Notes under the pieces: generated by a model | What the model saw: the letters and a program-made list of their open reading frames with translations, nothing else | Told to the model about the DNA's origin: nothing | Databases searched by the model: none | Assembly: GCA_023231475.1 (NCBI GenBank) | Contig: JALJEE010000946.1 | Coordinates: 1-62,569, forward strand | Direction: 5' to 3' | From: Seison nebaliae | Lineage: Eukaryota; Rotifera; Pararotatoria; Seisonacea; Seisonidae | DNA length: 62,569 bases | Translations under genes and position numbers: made by a program | Part shown: positions 11,281 to 20,462 of the stretch, one piece after another | Position numbering within the stretch: the first letter of the stretch is position 1 | How the letters are laid out: each line of letters begins with the position of its first letter

Positions 11281-11484
11281 TCACTGACAATAGATGAGAT
11301 CTATGATTCTGTGAGATATCAATGATGAAAAACGAAGAAACGGAGAAGCATTAACCAGGAGCAAAGTTCTCCTATTTGGATCGATTGCGGTAATAGAGCA
11401 TAATTTAATCCATTCTTCCAAATGATATTTCGTCATCTTTCCGCTTTTGGAGGAACAAATAATAACATTATTAGGAATAATCAA
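11281..11484 (-). pseudogene. Degenerate pogo/Tigger-type transposase fragment
   Basis: The 67-codon minus frame reads SKSGKMTKYHLEEWIKLC then RTLLLVNASPF. This resembles the G.M....f..Wi ... llLD....H segment of DDE_1 (pogo/Tigger/jerky) transposases, with the catalytic aspartate position replaced by Asn. It is only a remnant and the family call rests on this short pattern. Confidence 0.35.
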
Positions 11485-11709
11485 TCGATCGTGGACCGTT
11501 GATGGTATTCTATTTGCAATATTATAATTGAAATATATTTATTGAAAAATTCTAATTATCCTATCTTCTTCAGCATCATCAATAGCCTAGAAATACAAAT
11601 TTTTATAAAAATGGGTTCCAATGCTTCGCCGCCTTGTTCGAGTGTCTACTTACTATCAGCTTGTCATCCGGACCGTATATCATTAGGCTTCCGTTTATCC
11701 TAAAGTAGT

Positions 11710-12298
11710 TTGTGGGTGGTTCAAGCGGAATTCACTCGACTGTTCCCCTTGTAAAATATTTTTCGGAGCGGAATTCACCCAAAAAGATGCTTTCGGAGAG
11801 GAATTCACCCAAAAGTAGTTTTTTGGAGAGGAATTCACCCAAATTTGAGGATTTCGGAGAGGATTTCACTCTATTTTTAGTTTTTCGGAGAGGATTTCAC
11901 CTTTTAATTTTACTTTTCTTTCGAAGCTATTTCGGTTTTAGCAGTATTTATAAAGTCACAACAATGCTCAAATGAGCGCTTGACATTGTCAACCAATTAT
12001 CAAATATTTTAACAGAATGATAGCCTTAATATGCCAATACAAGAGGATAAAAAATACTTTAAGAATATATGCTATTTTATGATGTTACATATGGTTTTAG
12101 AGTGAATTCCTCTCCGAAATCTAATAAAGTGGGTGAATTCCTCTCCGATATCGATCTAAATAGTGAATTCCTCTGCGAAATGGACTTCTCACTATTTTGA
12201 GAGTGAATTCCTCTCCGAAATTTTGGGTGAATTCCTCTCCGAAAACAAATAAGAGGGTGAATCAAAACACAGGGTAATTACCACTCCGCGACCCACTT
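11710..12298. mobile_element. Inverted arrays of a 30-bp repeat (candidate non-autonomous transposon)
   Basis: Six copies of a unit containing GGAGAGGAATTCACCC lie on the plus strand at about 30-bp spacing (11720-11900). Five to six copies lie in the opposite orientation at 12095-12265, with about 190 bp of unique sequence between the arrays. The extreme ends also look related: GTGGGTGGTT at 11713 on the left, and the reverse complement of CCACTCCGCGACCCAC at the right. Short frames across the arrays translate the unit as ERNSPK and are not genes. The structure resembles a DNA transposon with subterminal repeats. Confidence 0.65.
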
Positions 12299-12302
12299 AT
12301 AT

Positions 12303-12328
12303 GGTAACTATATGAGAGTATAGTTACC
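12303..12328. repeat. Perfect 10-bp stem-loop
   Basis: GGTAACTATA and its exact complement TATAGTTACC flank a 6-nt loop directly beside the right end of the 30-bp repeat island. Confidence 0.8.
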
Positions 12329-12808
12329 TTATATAGTATGTAACTGAAATCTTTAAAAGTTTTTTTTCGAGAAAAACTTTATAAGAATTTTTTATGAATC
12401 ACAATTGAAACTGAAAGAGAAAATTGAGAAAATTGAGAAAATTGTTCAACACAATTTCCAAAAATGAATCTGACATGCCAATGTCGGTAATTGTCCTGAT
12501 TATTATATATTGAAATAATATTATGATTACTAGTTCGAAGTATTACTAATGGAAAAATGAAATGGAAACGGTGGTGATATGAGATTGGAAGTAATTTGGA
12601 GACGTGCCCTAGAGAGACTTATGGGCCGAGAATTTTAAATTGGACAAGTGACGAACGAGAAGTGAAGGATGATGGAAGAAGATGTTGGGGTAGAGTTGTT
12701 GGCAGATTTGCCACGAAAACGACAAATCATTTTGGATAATATAATAAATAGGAAAGTAGAAAATTGAGTAGAGTTTTTAATTTCTTTTATTTTTATTTCG
12801 AAAAGAAA
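12329..12808. other. SSR1 upstream region, possible remnant frames
   Basis: Mostly AT-rich. 12570-12770 is less AT-biased and contains short frames on the plus strand (12669-12767, reading MMEEDVGVELLADLPRKR and ending at a stop, and a 19-codon frame just upstream). No family is recognisable, and a join between the two could not be found. Confidence 0.3.
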
Positions 12809-13951
12809 ATGTTCGGCAAATTTTGGTGTTTTCTCCTTATCATACTCATCTCCTCAATTCCATTCAGTCGATGCAGTTTAGTTTTCAATCCGACTTTCAT
12901 TCACTCCAAATCTCCCTTCACATCTAGATTCGATGAACGATGACATAATCAATGACATGGATAATCAGAATGAGAAAAACGATAATGATGGAGAGGTGCA
13001 GGACGAAATGGAAGAAACGGATCATGAAACGGAACCGATTCCTGACGATTCACCACCAACAGAAGATGTACCAGAAACGGATGAGGCAACGGGAATGAAA
13101 GCTAATGCTGATGTCACCACTTCTCTCCATTATACGAACACGGAGCATAGTAGTTAATTTGATGATATTTTATTCATTTTCATTTTATTCGAAAAGATTT
13201 CGTTGCGGGAGAATCAGTTGAAATGTTAATCGGTTTCCATAACAACGGAAGTAGCACATTCTTATTGAAAAATATTGATGCATCTTTCCATTATCCTACT
13301 CAATATTCCTTCCTCTTATACAACGTCAGTCTTCTTCTTTTTCTTCTCTTATTATCATCTCTTTTCCAGTTTACATCATTCCAAACGAATGTCATTATTC
13401 CTCCAGGACAAGAATCAACCATCGCCTATACCATCATCACGAACCATGACGATGTTGGTCGTCAATACACATTCACAATTCTCTTGGGTTATGAAACGAT
13501 CGAAACAGATGAAGATGTCGATTCTGGTGTGACGAAATATTATCGAAATGTTCTCTTTAACCAAACTATCAATATCGTCGATATCGATGCTCATATGGAC
13601 AAAGAAGCGTTAATAAATTATTTTATTATTTTATTATTTATTTCTTTTTCATAGTTTCTTCATGTATGTTCTCATCGTTACATTTACTATTCTCATTGCA
13701 TTGGTCGCACAACAAATGTTGAACAAATTCGGATATTGTCGAAACTTGTTCGGAGGATCGAAAAGTTTCATAGCGAAAAACGAAAACGTCGATGGTTTAA
13801 TTTCATTAAATTATATTTTGTTTTCCAACATATCCTTCCAGATTACGTTAGTCAATGGAACACTTTGAAAGTTAAACCGAAAAGAAAGAAACCTATCAAC
13901 AACAACAACAATAATAATAACGGATATGATATGTGTGACAAGACGAACTGA
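12809..13951 (+). CDS. SSR1: Translocon-associated protein subunit alpha (TRAP-alpha)
   Basis: Exons 12809-12875, 12928-13152, 13197-13324, 13370-13608, 13655-13794 and 13842-13951 join in phase; the introns are 44-52 nt. The protein has a signal peptide (FWCFLLIILISSIPFSRC), a strongly acidic luminal segment rich in Asp and Glu, then the conserved core. The core includes VEMLIGFHNNGSSTF, SFQTNVIIPPGQESTIAY and YRNVLFNQTINIVD. A transmembrane helix (FMYVLIVTFTILIALVAQQ) and a basic cytosolic tail follow, starting NVDDYVSQWNTLKVKPK, the counterpart of the D.sWIP..TL segment of SSR1. It is part of the TRAP complex that helps signal sequences enter the Sec61 channel at the ER. The tail has an eight-residue Asn run. 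Confidence 0.92.
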
Positions 13952-14159
13952 TGGAAGTGAAATGTGATGGAAAGTGACAATTTGTTTTCTTCTTTCGTTT
14001 ATTCTCTCCAATTTCATTGTTATATATCTATCTCTATGTTTTTATCGTCAATTTTAATGAAAAGAAAATGGAAATCTTCCTAAAATTTTTCTCGTTTTCT
14101 ATTTTAAAAAAGAATTTTTTGTTTAAATGAAATTTCGAGTTAGAAGAATTTGACGATTT
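13952..14159. other. Convergent 3' spacer, SSR1/PTPDC1
   Basis: The 208-bp gap between two convergent stop codons carries the 3' ends of both genes; no other element is seen. Confidence 0.5.
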
Positions 14160-15893
14160 CTATTCAGTGAGAAAATCGATAATCTCTTGAATGGTCTGAT
14201 AGTAGTTGGAATTTGTGTTGAGTTGATTATGTAGTTTTGATGGTTTCATTCGGATAATTATGGAAATTTGTCTCGAACCGTTCGTCTGATAAGATGAGGT
14301 GAGAGTTCTCAATAAATCGAGTGTGGATAAATGTTGGAAGTTGTTAACGGAGGCGGGGATGGATTGATCACAAATCAATTGTTGAGTCAATGACATCATA
14401 AGATTGGTATAAATCTGATTTTTCATTTGTCCATTTCGTTTATCACGATGATTGAGAAGAGAATAAAAAAATCGATAAATTATAAGAAATGTAGGATATT
14501 GATTGATGAGTCTCAAGAAAGAATGATATGTCTTATCATTCAATCTCTTTATATTTTGATTATTTTCTTGATAATTGGAGAAGATGGAACGATTAAATTT
14601 TTGGAGTAAATTATAAGTGAGATAAGGCTCTCGTAATTGTTCGAACCAATGCCAGAACAATCCCACCAACAAATCGTTATTTGTCATCTCTTCAATCTTC
14701 TCCTCTAGAAAAGTGATAGCAGAAAATTTCTCGTTCGTCAATTCATCTTTCTCATCATAAATCTCTTGTTTGATAATTCGTTTCAATTTTATGATACAAT
14801 TGAAATTATGATGTGACGTTGTCTGTTGAGCAAATAATGAGAGAAGTGAATCACATTCACCTTTCCTCAAATTCAGTCCATTGAGTTGATGTTGAAACGA
14901 TTGGAAATCGTCAACGAGAAATAATTGTCGAATTATCTTTTTGGATTTATGATTAAGATCGTTCGAATTTATTATCGATTTTAATAATTTCTTAATAATA
15001 AAATAAATAATATCTGGAATTGATGTCAATTCTGAACGAGATTGCTCTCCCAATAATCTCATTGATTGAAATTGGAGATATTGGGAAATGTTGAAGGAAG
15101 TGGAGGAAGTGAACGACGTGACCGGAATTAATAAAGGAAAAATGATGAAAGCATTTTGAATATAACGACTGAATGAAATGACTGAATCGATTTGACATTG
15201 ACTTTGGATAGTATTCGGTCGCTTCTTCCGAACCAATTCAACAGCAGCTCGAGCTGATAATCTGTATCGATAAATGAGATATACAGCAATGATCATTCCT
15301 GTCCGTCCACGTCCCGCATGACAATGAATTAGAATACGTTCTTTATAATTGAGAATACGATCACAAATCAATTTACAAATTGTGAGTAATCGTTTGTCGT
15401 TGGTCGTACCGAAATCCTTTATAGGATAATTATACATTTTACAATCCAATTCATCAGGTGTGTAAGTAAATCCTGTCGTCTTGAGAATGAATCCACAGAA
15501 CGCGTGTTCATTCGTCTCTTGTAAATTAATTATAGTTTTAATTTTGTGATGTTGGAATTTGGACTTAAGTTTATGTCGTTCAATTTCAGCGGAAGCTGGT
15601 CGAGATGACGCTATGATGTCGTCAGTTATCCAATTGGAATAAAGTCCTTTAATCTCCTGTTCTTTCTCCACATTCCAATTGTCACTTCTTTCATATTTGC
15701 ATTTGGTTGGAGAGCGACAACCCATTTTGCAAATCGTTTCACTCGATAACAATTTCCGACTGTTTTCAGTGAGTGCAGAATAAATTGGATATATGTCATC
15801 ATTCTTCTCCAAATTCTTCATAGACCGATTACTATAATTTCCATTACTATCGATATTAAGATTCCGATTTTTTATCATCGTTTCAATTCTCAC
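14160..15893 (-). CDS. PTPDC1: Protein tyrosine phosphatase domain-containing protein 1-like
   Basis: A single 577-residue exon. The N-terminal third is a dual-specificity/CDC14-like phosphatase domain. The active-site loop is IHCHAGRGRTGMIIAVYLIY, with nucleophile Cys191 and Arg197 in C-x5-R spacing. Upstream lie the SSRPASAEIERH segment and KTIINLQETNEHAFCG, both seen in PTPDC1. YPIKDFGT holds the expected general-acid Asp, and KKRPNTIQSQCQ follows the loop. The C-terminal half is a helical region without a named domain. PTPDC1 proteins are linked to centrosome and cilium length control in vertebrates; that role here is inferred. Its start is 353 bp from the divergent TMED2 start. Confidence 0.85.
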   Translation of the reverse strand: MRIETMIKNRNLNIDSNGNYSNRSMKNLEKNDDIYPIYSALTENSRKLLSSETICKMGCRSPTKCKYERSDNWNVEKEQEIKGLYSNWITDDIIASSRPASAEIERHKLKSKFQHHKIKTIINLQETNEHAFCGFILKTTGFTYTPDELDCKMYNYPIKDFGTTNDKRLLTICKLICDRILNYKERILIHCHAGRGRTGMIIAVYLIYRYRLSARAAVELVRKKRPNTIQSQCQIDSVISFSRYIQNAFIIFPLLIPVTSFTSSTSFNISQYLQFQSMRLLGEQSRSELTSIPDIIYFIIKKLLKSIINSNDLNHKSKKIIRQLFLVDDFQSFQHQLNGLNLRKGECDSLLSLFAQQTTSHHNFNCIIKLKRIIKQEIYDEKDELTNEKFSAITFLEEKIEEMTNNDLLVGLFWHWFEQLREPYLTYNLLQKFNRSIFSNYQENNQNIKRLNDKTYHSFLRLINQYPTFLIIYRFFYSLLNHRDKRNGQMKNQIYTNLMMSLTQQLICDQSIPASVNNFQHLSTLDLLRTLTSSYQTNGSRQISIIIRMKPSKLHNQLNTNSNYYQTIQEIIDFLTE

Positions 15894-16246
15894 TTTTTAG
15901 TTTTCTCATTTATGAACTTCATGTGTTTTCTCGTCGTTCGAATTGTAACTGAAAGAGAATGAAGGAACACCTGAATTAATTGAGGAGGTAAATGAAAGAG
16001 GACATTTCTATTTATCCCGTTTCCATCTTCATCCGATAATGAAAAGTGCAAATAAAGAAATTAGACTTCAATAACTAATACTTGTTTACCGTCACCATGA
16101 CAACGAGATGAATAAAATAAAAAAAAGAGAAATTTAATTTCTCCTTAAAATAACATTCAAATTTTTAGCTTTTTACTTGTCGCACTGAAATCTTGTGCCA
16201 ACGTGTAACGAATCGGCAGTCAAAATTCAATCAACTTTCGAGAAGG
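15894..16246. promoter_or_regulatory. Putative shared promoter, PTPDC1/TMED2
   Basis: A 353-bp intergenic gap between divergent start codons. It contains no supported frame and should hold both promoters and leaders. Confidence 0.35.
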
Positions 16247-16923
16247 ATGATGTATTCACATTTATCGATCCTCATCTTTCTACTCTATTGTATCAATCAG
16301 AATGAGAGTTTCTTCGTTACATTGGATGCGAACGGAGAGGAATGTTTCTTCGAACGAGTTGAACAAAATGTTAAATTATCCCTCAATTTCGAGGTTGTGG
16401 AAGGTGGTTTCCTCGACATCGATGTCAAAATAACTGGACCGGAGAAAAATGTGGTTTATGAAGGACAACGAGAGCCAAGTGGTCGTTACATGTTCACTTC
16501 GAAGACGAGCGGAGTTCACAATTTCTGCTTCTCCAACAAAATGAGTACAATGACTCCAAAAATCGTCATGTTCGATATTAGTGTGGGTGACGGTTTGATC
16601 GAATCGAAAAAAGGTTTTTCTCTTTTTCCTTCATTTTTATTTCATTCTTTTTTTCAGCTCTCGAAGGTGAAAATCCGGGAAATATAACCGATCATCAAGA
16701 GAAATTAATATCGATGGTGGCTGATCTCTCCAATCAAATGAGAACAGTGAAACATGAAAACGAATATATGGAAATTCGAGAGCGTCTTCATCGGATGGTG
16801 AACGAGAATACGAATCGACGTGTCGTCCTCTGGTCGGTGTTGGAGGCAATACTTCTCTTTTGTATGGCTATTGGTCAAGTGTATTATTTGAAACGATATT
16901 TCGAGATTCGCCGCGTCGTTTAA
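16247..16923 (+). CDS. TMED2: p24-family cargo receptor TMED2 (p24 beta)
   Basis: Exons 16247-16613 and 16658-16923 (44-nt intron) give 210 residues. The sequence has a signal peptide ([17 protein letters not shown]) and a GOLD domain with the paired cysteines in GEECFFERV and HNFCFSN. The conserved [11 protein letters not shown] and PSGRYMFT segments follow, then a coiled coil ([15 protein letters not shown] to [10 protein letters not shown]), a transmembrane helix and the tail [13 protein letters not shown]. That tail is almost the same as the COPI/COPII-sorting tail of animal TMED2. It cycles between ER and Golgi as a cargo receptor and coat recruiter. I started at the first of two adjacent ATGs; the 18 open upstream codons lack an ATG and family similarity. 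Confidence 0.95.
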
Positions 16924-17248
16924 AAGACGAAAAAAAAAATAGGAAGAATCATTCCAATTGTTGAAGAGAATTTGATTGTACTTAAAGTTTTTTCGAGATG
17001 TATTTCATCATAAATTTTCTAATATCATTATTTGATTTTTTCTTTCCTCAATCTTCTCCTTCCATCACATAATAATACACGCCTAATTCTTTTGTTTTTC
17101 ATTAATTTATTTCTGCTACACCCGGATAACTTTGAAATTCCCTCATCCTACCCCCCAATGACCTTCTCAATGGAATTTATCATTTATTTAAATTTTACTA
17201 ATCGATTTCGATAGAAGAATAAACGACTTGTTAAAAACACTCTCAAAA
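16924..17248. other. Convergent 3' spacer, TMED2/U2AF1
   Basis: 325 bp between convergent stop codons, T-rich on the plus strand. Small frames here are spurious. Confidence 0.5.
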
Positions 17249-17920
17249 TCAATGGTAGTGATGATAGGTCGATAATCGACTACACTTCCCACCACTGTTG
17301 CCGAAATAATTATCTGGAATATGCTTCCTCTTCTTGTCATTATGCCGTCGTCGACGATTATAGCGACGTTGTTGATTCTTAAATAATTTCCCTAACAATT
17401 TAATGGAAGGTTTGTGGAGATGCATAAAATTACAAAATCCACCTCTATCACATTGATTCAACTCATATTGACGACAACAAGCTTCCCCGAAATCAGTAAC
17501 TGGCGATAACTCCGCATAAATGACATTTCCATCAAACCAACGTTTATTTAACTCATTCACCGCTGTTAGAGCATCGGATTCATCTCTAAATTTCACATAT
17601 GCATTTCCATTCAAATGCTCTCCCAAATTATTACAGACATTCAATTCGACTATCTCACCATATTTCTTCGAAATCTCTTCGAATAATTCTTGATAAAATT
17701 GATTGAATTCTTTCTGTTGTTGAATGGTCGATTCCTTATGATTAACTTGGATATTATGATTAATGAAAAGATTCTTCATGAGAATGGAAGAGGAGAAAGC
17801 GGGAATATTATGAATACGGGCACATTTCATTCCATGGCGGCATGCTCCGATTTTGAAGAAGAAGGAACAATTGACCTTATCTTTCTCAGTTCCGAAAATA
17901 GCCGCCAAATGTTCTGCCAT
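17249..17920 (-). CDS. U2AF1: Splicing factor U2AF small subunit, lacking an RS tail
   Basis: Starts MAEHLAAIFGTEKDKVNCSF, nearly identical to U2AF35 from other animals, so the ATG at 17920 is preferred over the longer open frame to 18013. The first CCCH zinc finger has Cys18, Cys27, Cys33 and His37. The U2AF-homology RRM follows (YGEIVELNVCNNLGEHLNGN, then AYVKFRDESDALTAVNELN). The second CCCH finger is in CCRQYELNQCDRGGFCNFMHLH. The protein reads the AG of the 3' splice site within the U2AF dimer. After the second finger there is only a short basic, Arg/His/Lys-rich end (RRRRHNDKKRKH) instead of the Arg-Ser and Gly-rich tail of the vertebrate protein; total length is 223 residues. Confidence 0.95.
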   Translation of the reverse strand: MAEHLAAIFGTEKDKVNCSFFFKIGACRHGMKCARIHNIPAFSSSILMKNLFINHNIQVNHKESTIQQQKEFNQFYQELFEEISKKYGEIVELNVCNNLGEHLNGNAYVKFRDESDALTAVNELNKRWFDGNVIYAELSPVTDFGEACCRQYELNQCDRGGFCNFMHLHKPSIKLLGKLFKNQQRRYNRRRRHNDKKRKHIPDNYFGNSGGKCSRLSTYHHYH

Positions 17921-18097
17921 CACCAAATAATTAGAAACAAAATGAAAAATTGATTTGTAAAAAAAAATTGGTAAAAAACTATTTAGCGCAAAGAAGAAAA
18001 TATTTTGAGTCATTTTTATTTCTCATCTAATTCAATTCCATCTTTTTCTTTTCATAAATTCATTCAGCAATTCATTATTCGCTTATTCACATTCGTA
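17921..18097. promoter_or_regulatory. Putative shared promoter, U2AF1/small protein gene
   Basis: Only 177 bp separate the two divergent start codons, the tightest head-to-head pair in the window. Confidence 0.35.
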
Positions 18098-18579
18098 ATG
18101 GCCAACGTTAAAACGAGACGATGTAAATTCCCTTTGAATGAATCACATGTCGCCTTCAGCTATCAGACTGCTCAACCCATATCTGACACATTTCATCATA
18201 TGAATTTTAGAGATGAAAAACATTCCTCCGTCCTCCTCCAACAACGAACACTCATTGAACACAGTCCAGTTCTACAACAAATTCTCGCTGATACGCCCAA
18301 TGGTGATAGTCTCATAAAACGTATGGAAGCCAAAGACGAACATTTGAGTAAGCAAGCATTCACCACTTCCCATCACAGTAATAAAGTGAGGGAAGAGATC
18401 AACAAAAGTTTTATCACTTCATCATTTCAATTAAACAATTTTCTATTTCAGATCTACCCGATTACGAGAAAATGAAGGAGACAACTTTCACCACGACTTA
18501 TCAACACGATTTCATGAATCCCAACGACAAAATTGAGACGTGCGACGAAGTTATGTCGAAAGTATTTGGGAGTTATTAA
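18098..18579 (+). CDS. Small soluble protein, possibly a ciliary microtubule-inner protein
   Basis: Exons 18098-18407 and 18452-18579 join in phase (44-nt intron, donor GTTTTA) to 145 residues. A better-looking GTAAGC donor at about 18351 would also stay in frame but would make a roughly 100-nt intron. The protein is soluble and polar, with no signal peptide or membrane segment. I do not recognise the family. The C-terminal pattern ETTFTTTYQHDF, followed by a short polar end, is reminiscent of the T.Y..d motifs of small axonemal microtubule-inner proteins. That is a resemblance only. Confidence 0.55.
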
Positions 18580-19801
18580 ATCAACTCAATTTCCTCAAAT
18601 TTCTAATCGCAAATTAAGAAGGATAATTCGATTTATCTCCAAATCCTTTTCCTCAATAAACTTACAGAACCCATAAAAATCATCTCGTTTAGAACGAGAT
18701 ATTTTAAACAATTTTTTAATAGACAAATTGAAGTTCATTTTTAAAGAGTTTTAAAGGAAATAAAGATCATTGGATCGAACAAACCATTGATCAAACAGAG
18801 AGTTGTATATGTTTAGTGGTTACTAGTTGTGAGTAATAAGTGCTCGTATGGGAACAAGTTATTGTCTGAAGAATCAAGGAAATAGGTATTGGAAAGAAGT
18901 GTCTTTCAAAAATCGAAGTCCAGCTAGATAATCTAGCTAATGATTGTGGGAGGAGAACTGAGCTGAATGACGAAATTTAACTTAAGTGAATTAATTTATA
19001 CCAAATTGACGCCGGTCAACCTAAGGTAAATATGGATAGAAGAAAGAATGAGAAGTTTCTGTTGGAATTGTCTAAAATTAATAAATAAACAATGTGGAAA
19101 TGATTCATATGACTATATTGTTCGTTGGGAAAATATTGTTACTGAATATCTTCCTGATGAGTAGAGATGAAAGATGAGAGAGAGAAAGAAAGAGAAGAAG
19201 AAGATGGCAGATGGAGAGAGGAGAAGATTGTTTAAATGAATTTGTAGGAGAAGAAAGTTGAAAAGTTGGTGGAATAGAATGAGCAGTTTGTAATTTTTTA
19301 GTACGATCATTCGCTTCTTATTATTCTTATTAATTTATCGTTAGAATAGTTTTTCTTCGCTATCGATCAAAAAACGATTAATGTACGTTTGTGTGTTATT
19401 GTGTGAACATCAGTGAAGATTCCCACAGTATTGGGAGGACGTAAATAGAATGTTCCAATCCTGTCATCTTACCATGAGTAGGAAGAGTGTGATAATTGAT
19501 GGACTTTCACCGTCGTCCATTCCATTCTTTCCGAATGAGCAGTAGGATGATGTAAGGAATGAATTGGGGAAGATGTACGCTGATGTGGATTAAGAGAACA
19601 GAGATGGTGAGTGGTGAATGGGTGGGCAGTGAGTGTGTGTTCGAGTGAAAAATGGAGAAAATAATTTTATTTGAATCTTTAGTTTTTCCAGTGAATTTAA
19701 TTAATTTGTGGAGAAATAAATGAGTGTTCTTTTCCAATTTATAATAGAATGAATTATAATTATTTGGCTGGAACAGAAAATGGAAAAGATGATGAGATGA
19801 G
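18580..19801. other. Piezo upstream intergenic region
   Basis: 1.2 kb, AT-rich, with purine-rich (GA) stretches around 19160-19240. Minus-strand frames here are low-complexity translations of those stretches. The region presumably holds the Piezo promoter and leader. Confidence 0.4.
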
Positions 19802-20416
19802 ATGTTGAGGAATCATTTGTTTAATAGTTTGGGAGAGATGGACGGCAATTCGGAACACTCGAAATTAGTGACATTCTTCATTCGCATTTTGTTCCCATTG
19901 GCGTTACTCTTCGCTACCACCATTCGCTACAACATCCTCTCCCTCATGTACTTGATTAGTATGCTATTTCTGCCTTTACTCGGAACGATCACCAGTCGAA
20001 GTATGAGAGGATGTCACGGGAAATATCTAATTTTCATGTCGATTTATTCCATCTCCATTCTCGTCCTTCAATCCATCACGCAAGTGTTATGGGAAGTGGT
20101 AGATGTGCCCGATCTCATCACTTGTCGCAATCGAGCTCAATTGTTCAATCTATTTGGAATATATGATTTACGTTATGAAGGAATCAGTGGATTCAATAAA
20201 TTTCGGTTAGTTATTCCCGATATCGCCGTTTTGTTATCGTCGCTCGTCGTCTATTTCTCTTGTCGACATTACTTCCAATATTTGGAGAAAATGAATCCTG
20301 CAATTCGTCGTAATTCACAACATCATCTCCGATATCATTCCATCCATCACAATCATCATGACGACGAAGAAGATGATGACGATGATAGTGACAATGACAA
20401 GAATAACAAGAACAAC

Positions 20417-20462
<46 letters not shown>

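Noticed and set aside
11712-11975. 87-codon frame with repeated ERNSPK units
   Set aside because: It is a translation of the 30-bp DNA repeat array. The mirror-image frame at 12077-12265 shows the same effect on the other strand.
11710-12298. CRISPR-like repeat/spacer appearance
   Set aside because: Repeats are degenerate, intervals are short and related, copies occur in both orientations, and the setting is a eukaryotic genome.
12303-12350. Helitron 3' end (hairpin followed by CTRR)
   Set aside because: A hairpin and a CTGA about 15 nt later exist, but the following base is not T and no TC 5' end or helicase was found.
12669-12767. Small frame MMEEDVGVELLADLPRKR upstream of SSR1
   Set aside because: Only 32 codons, and no in-frame or spliced partner could be demonstrated; recorded only as a possible remnant.
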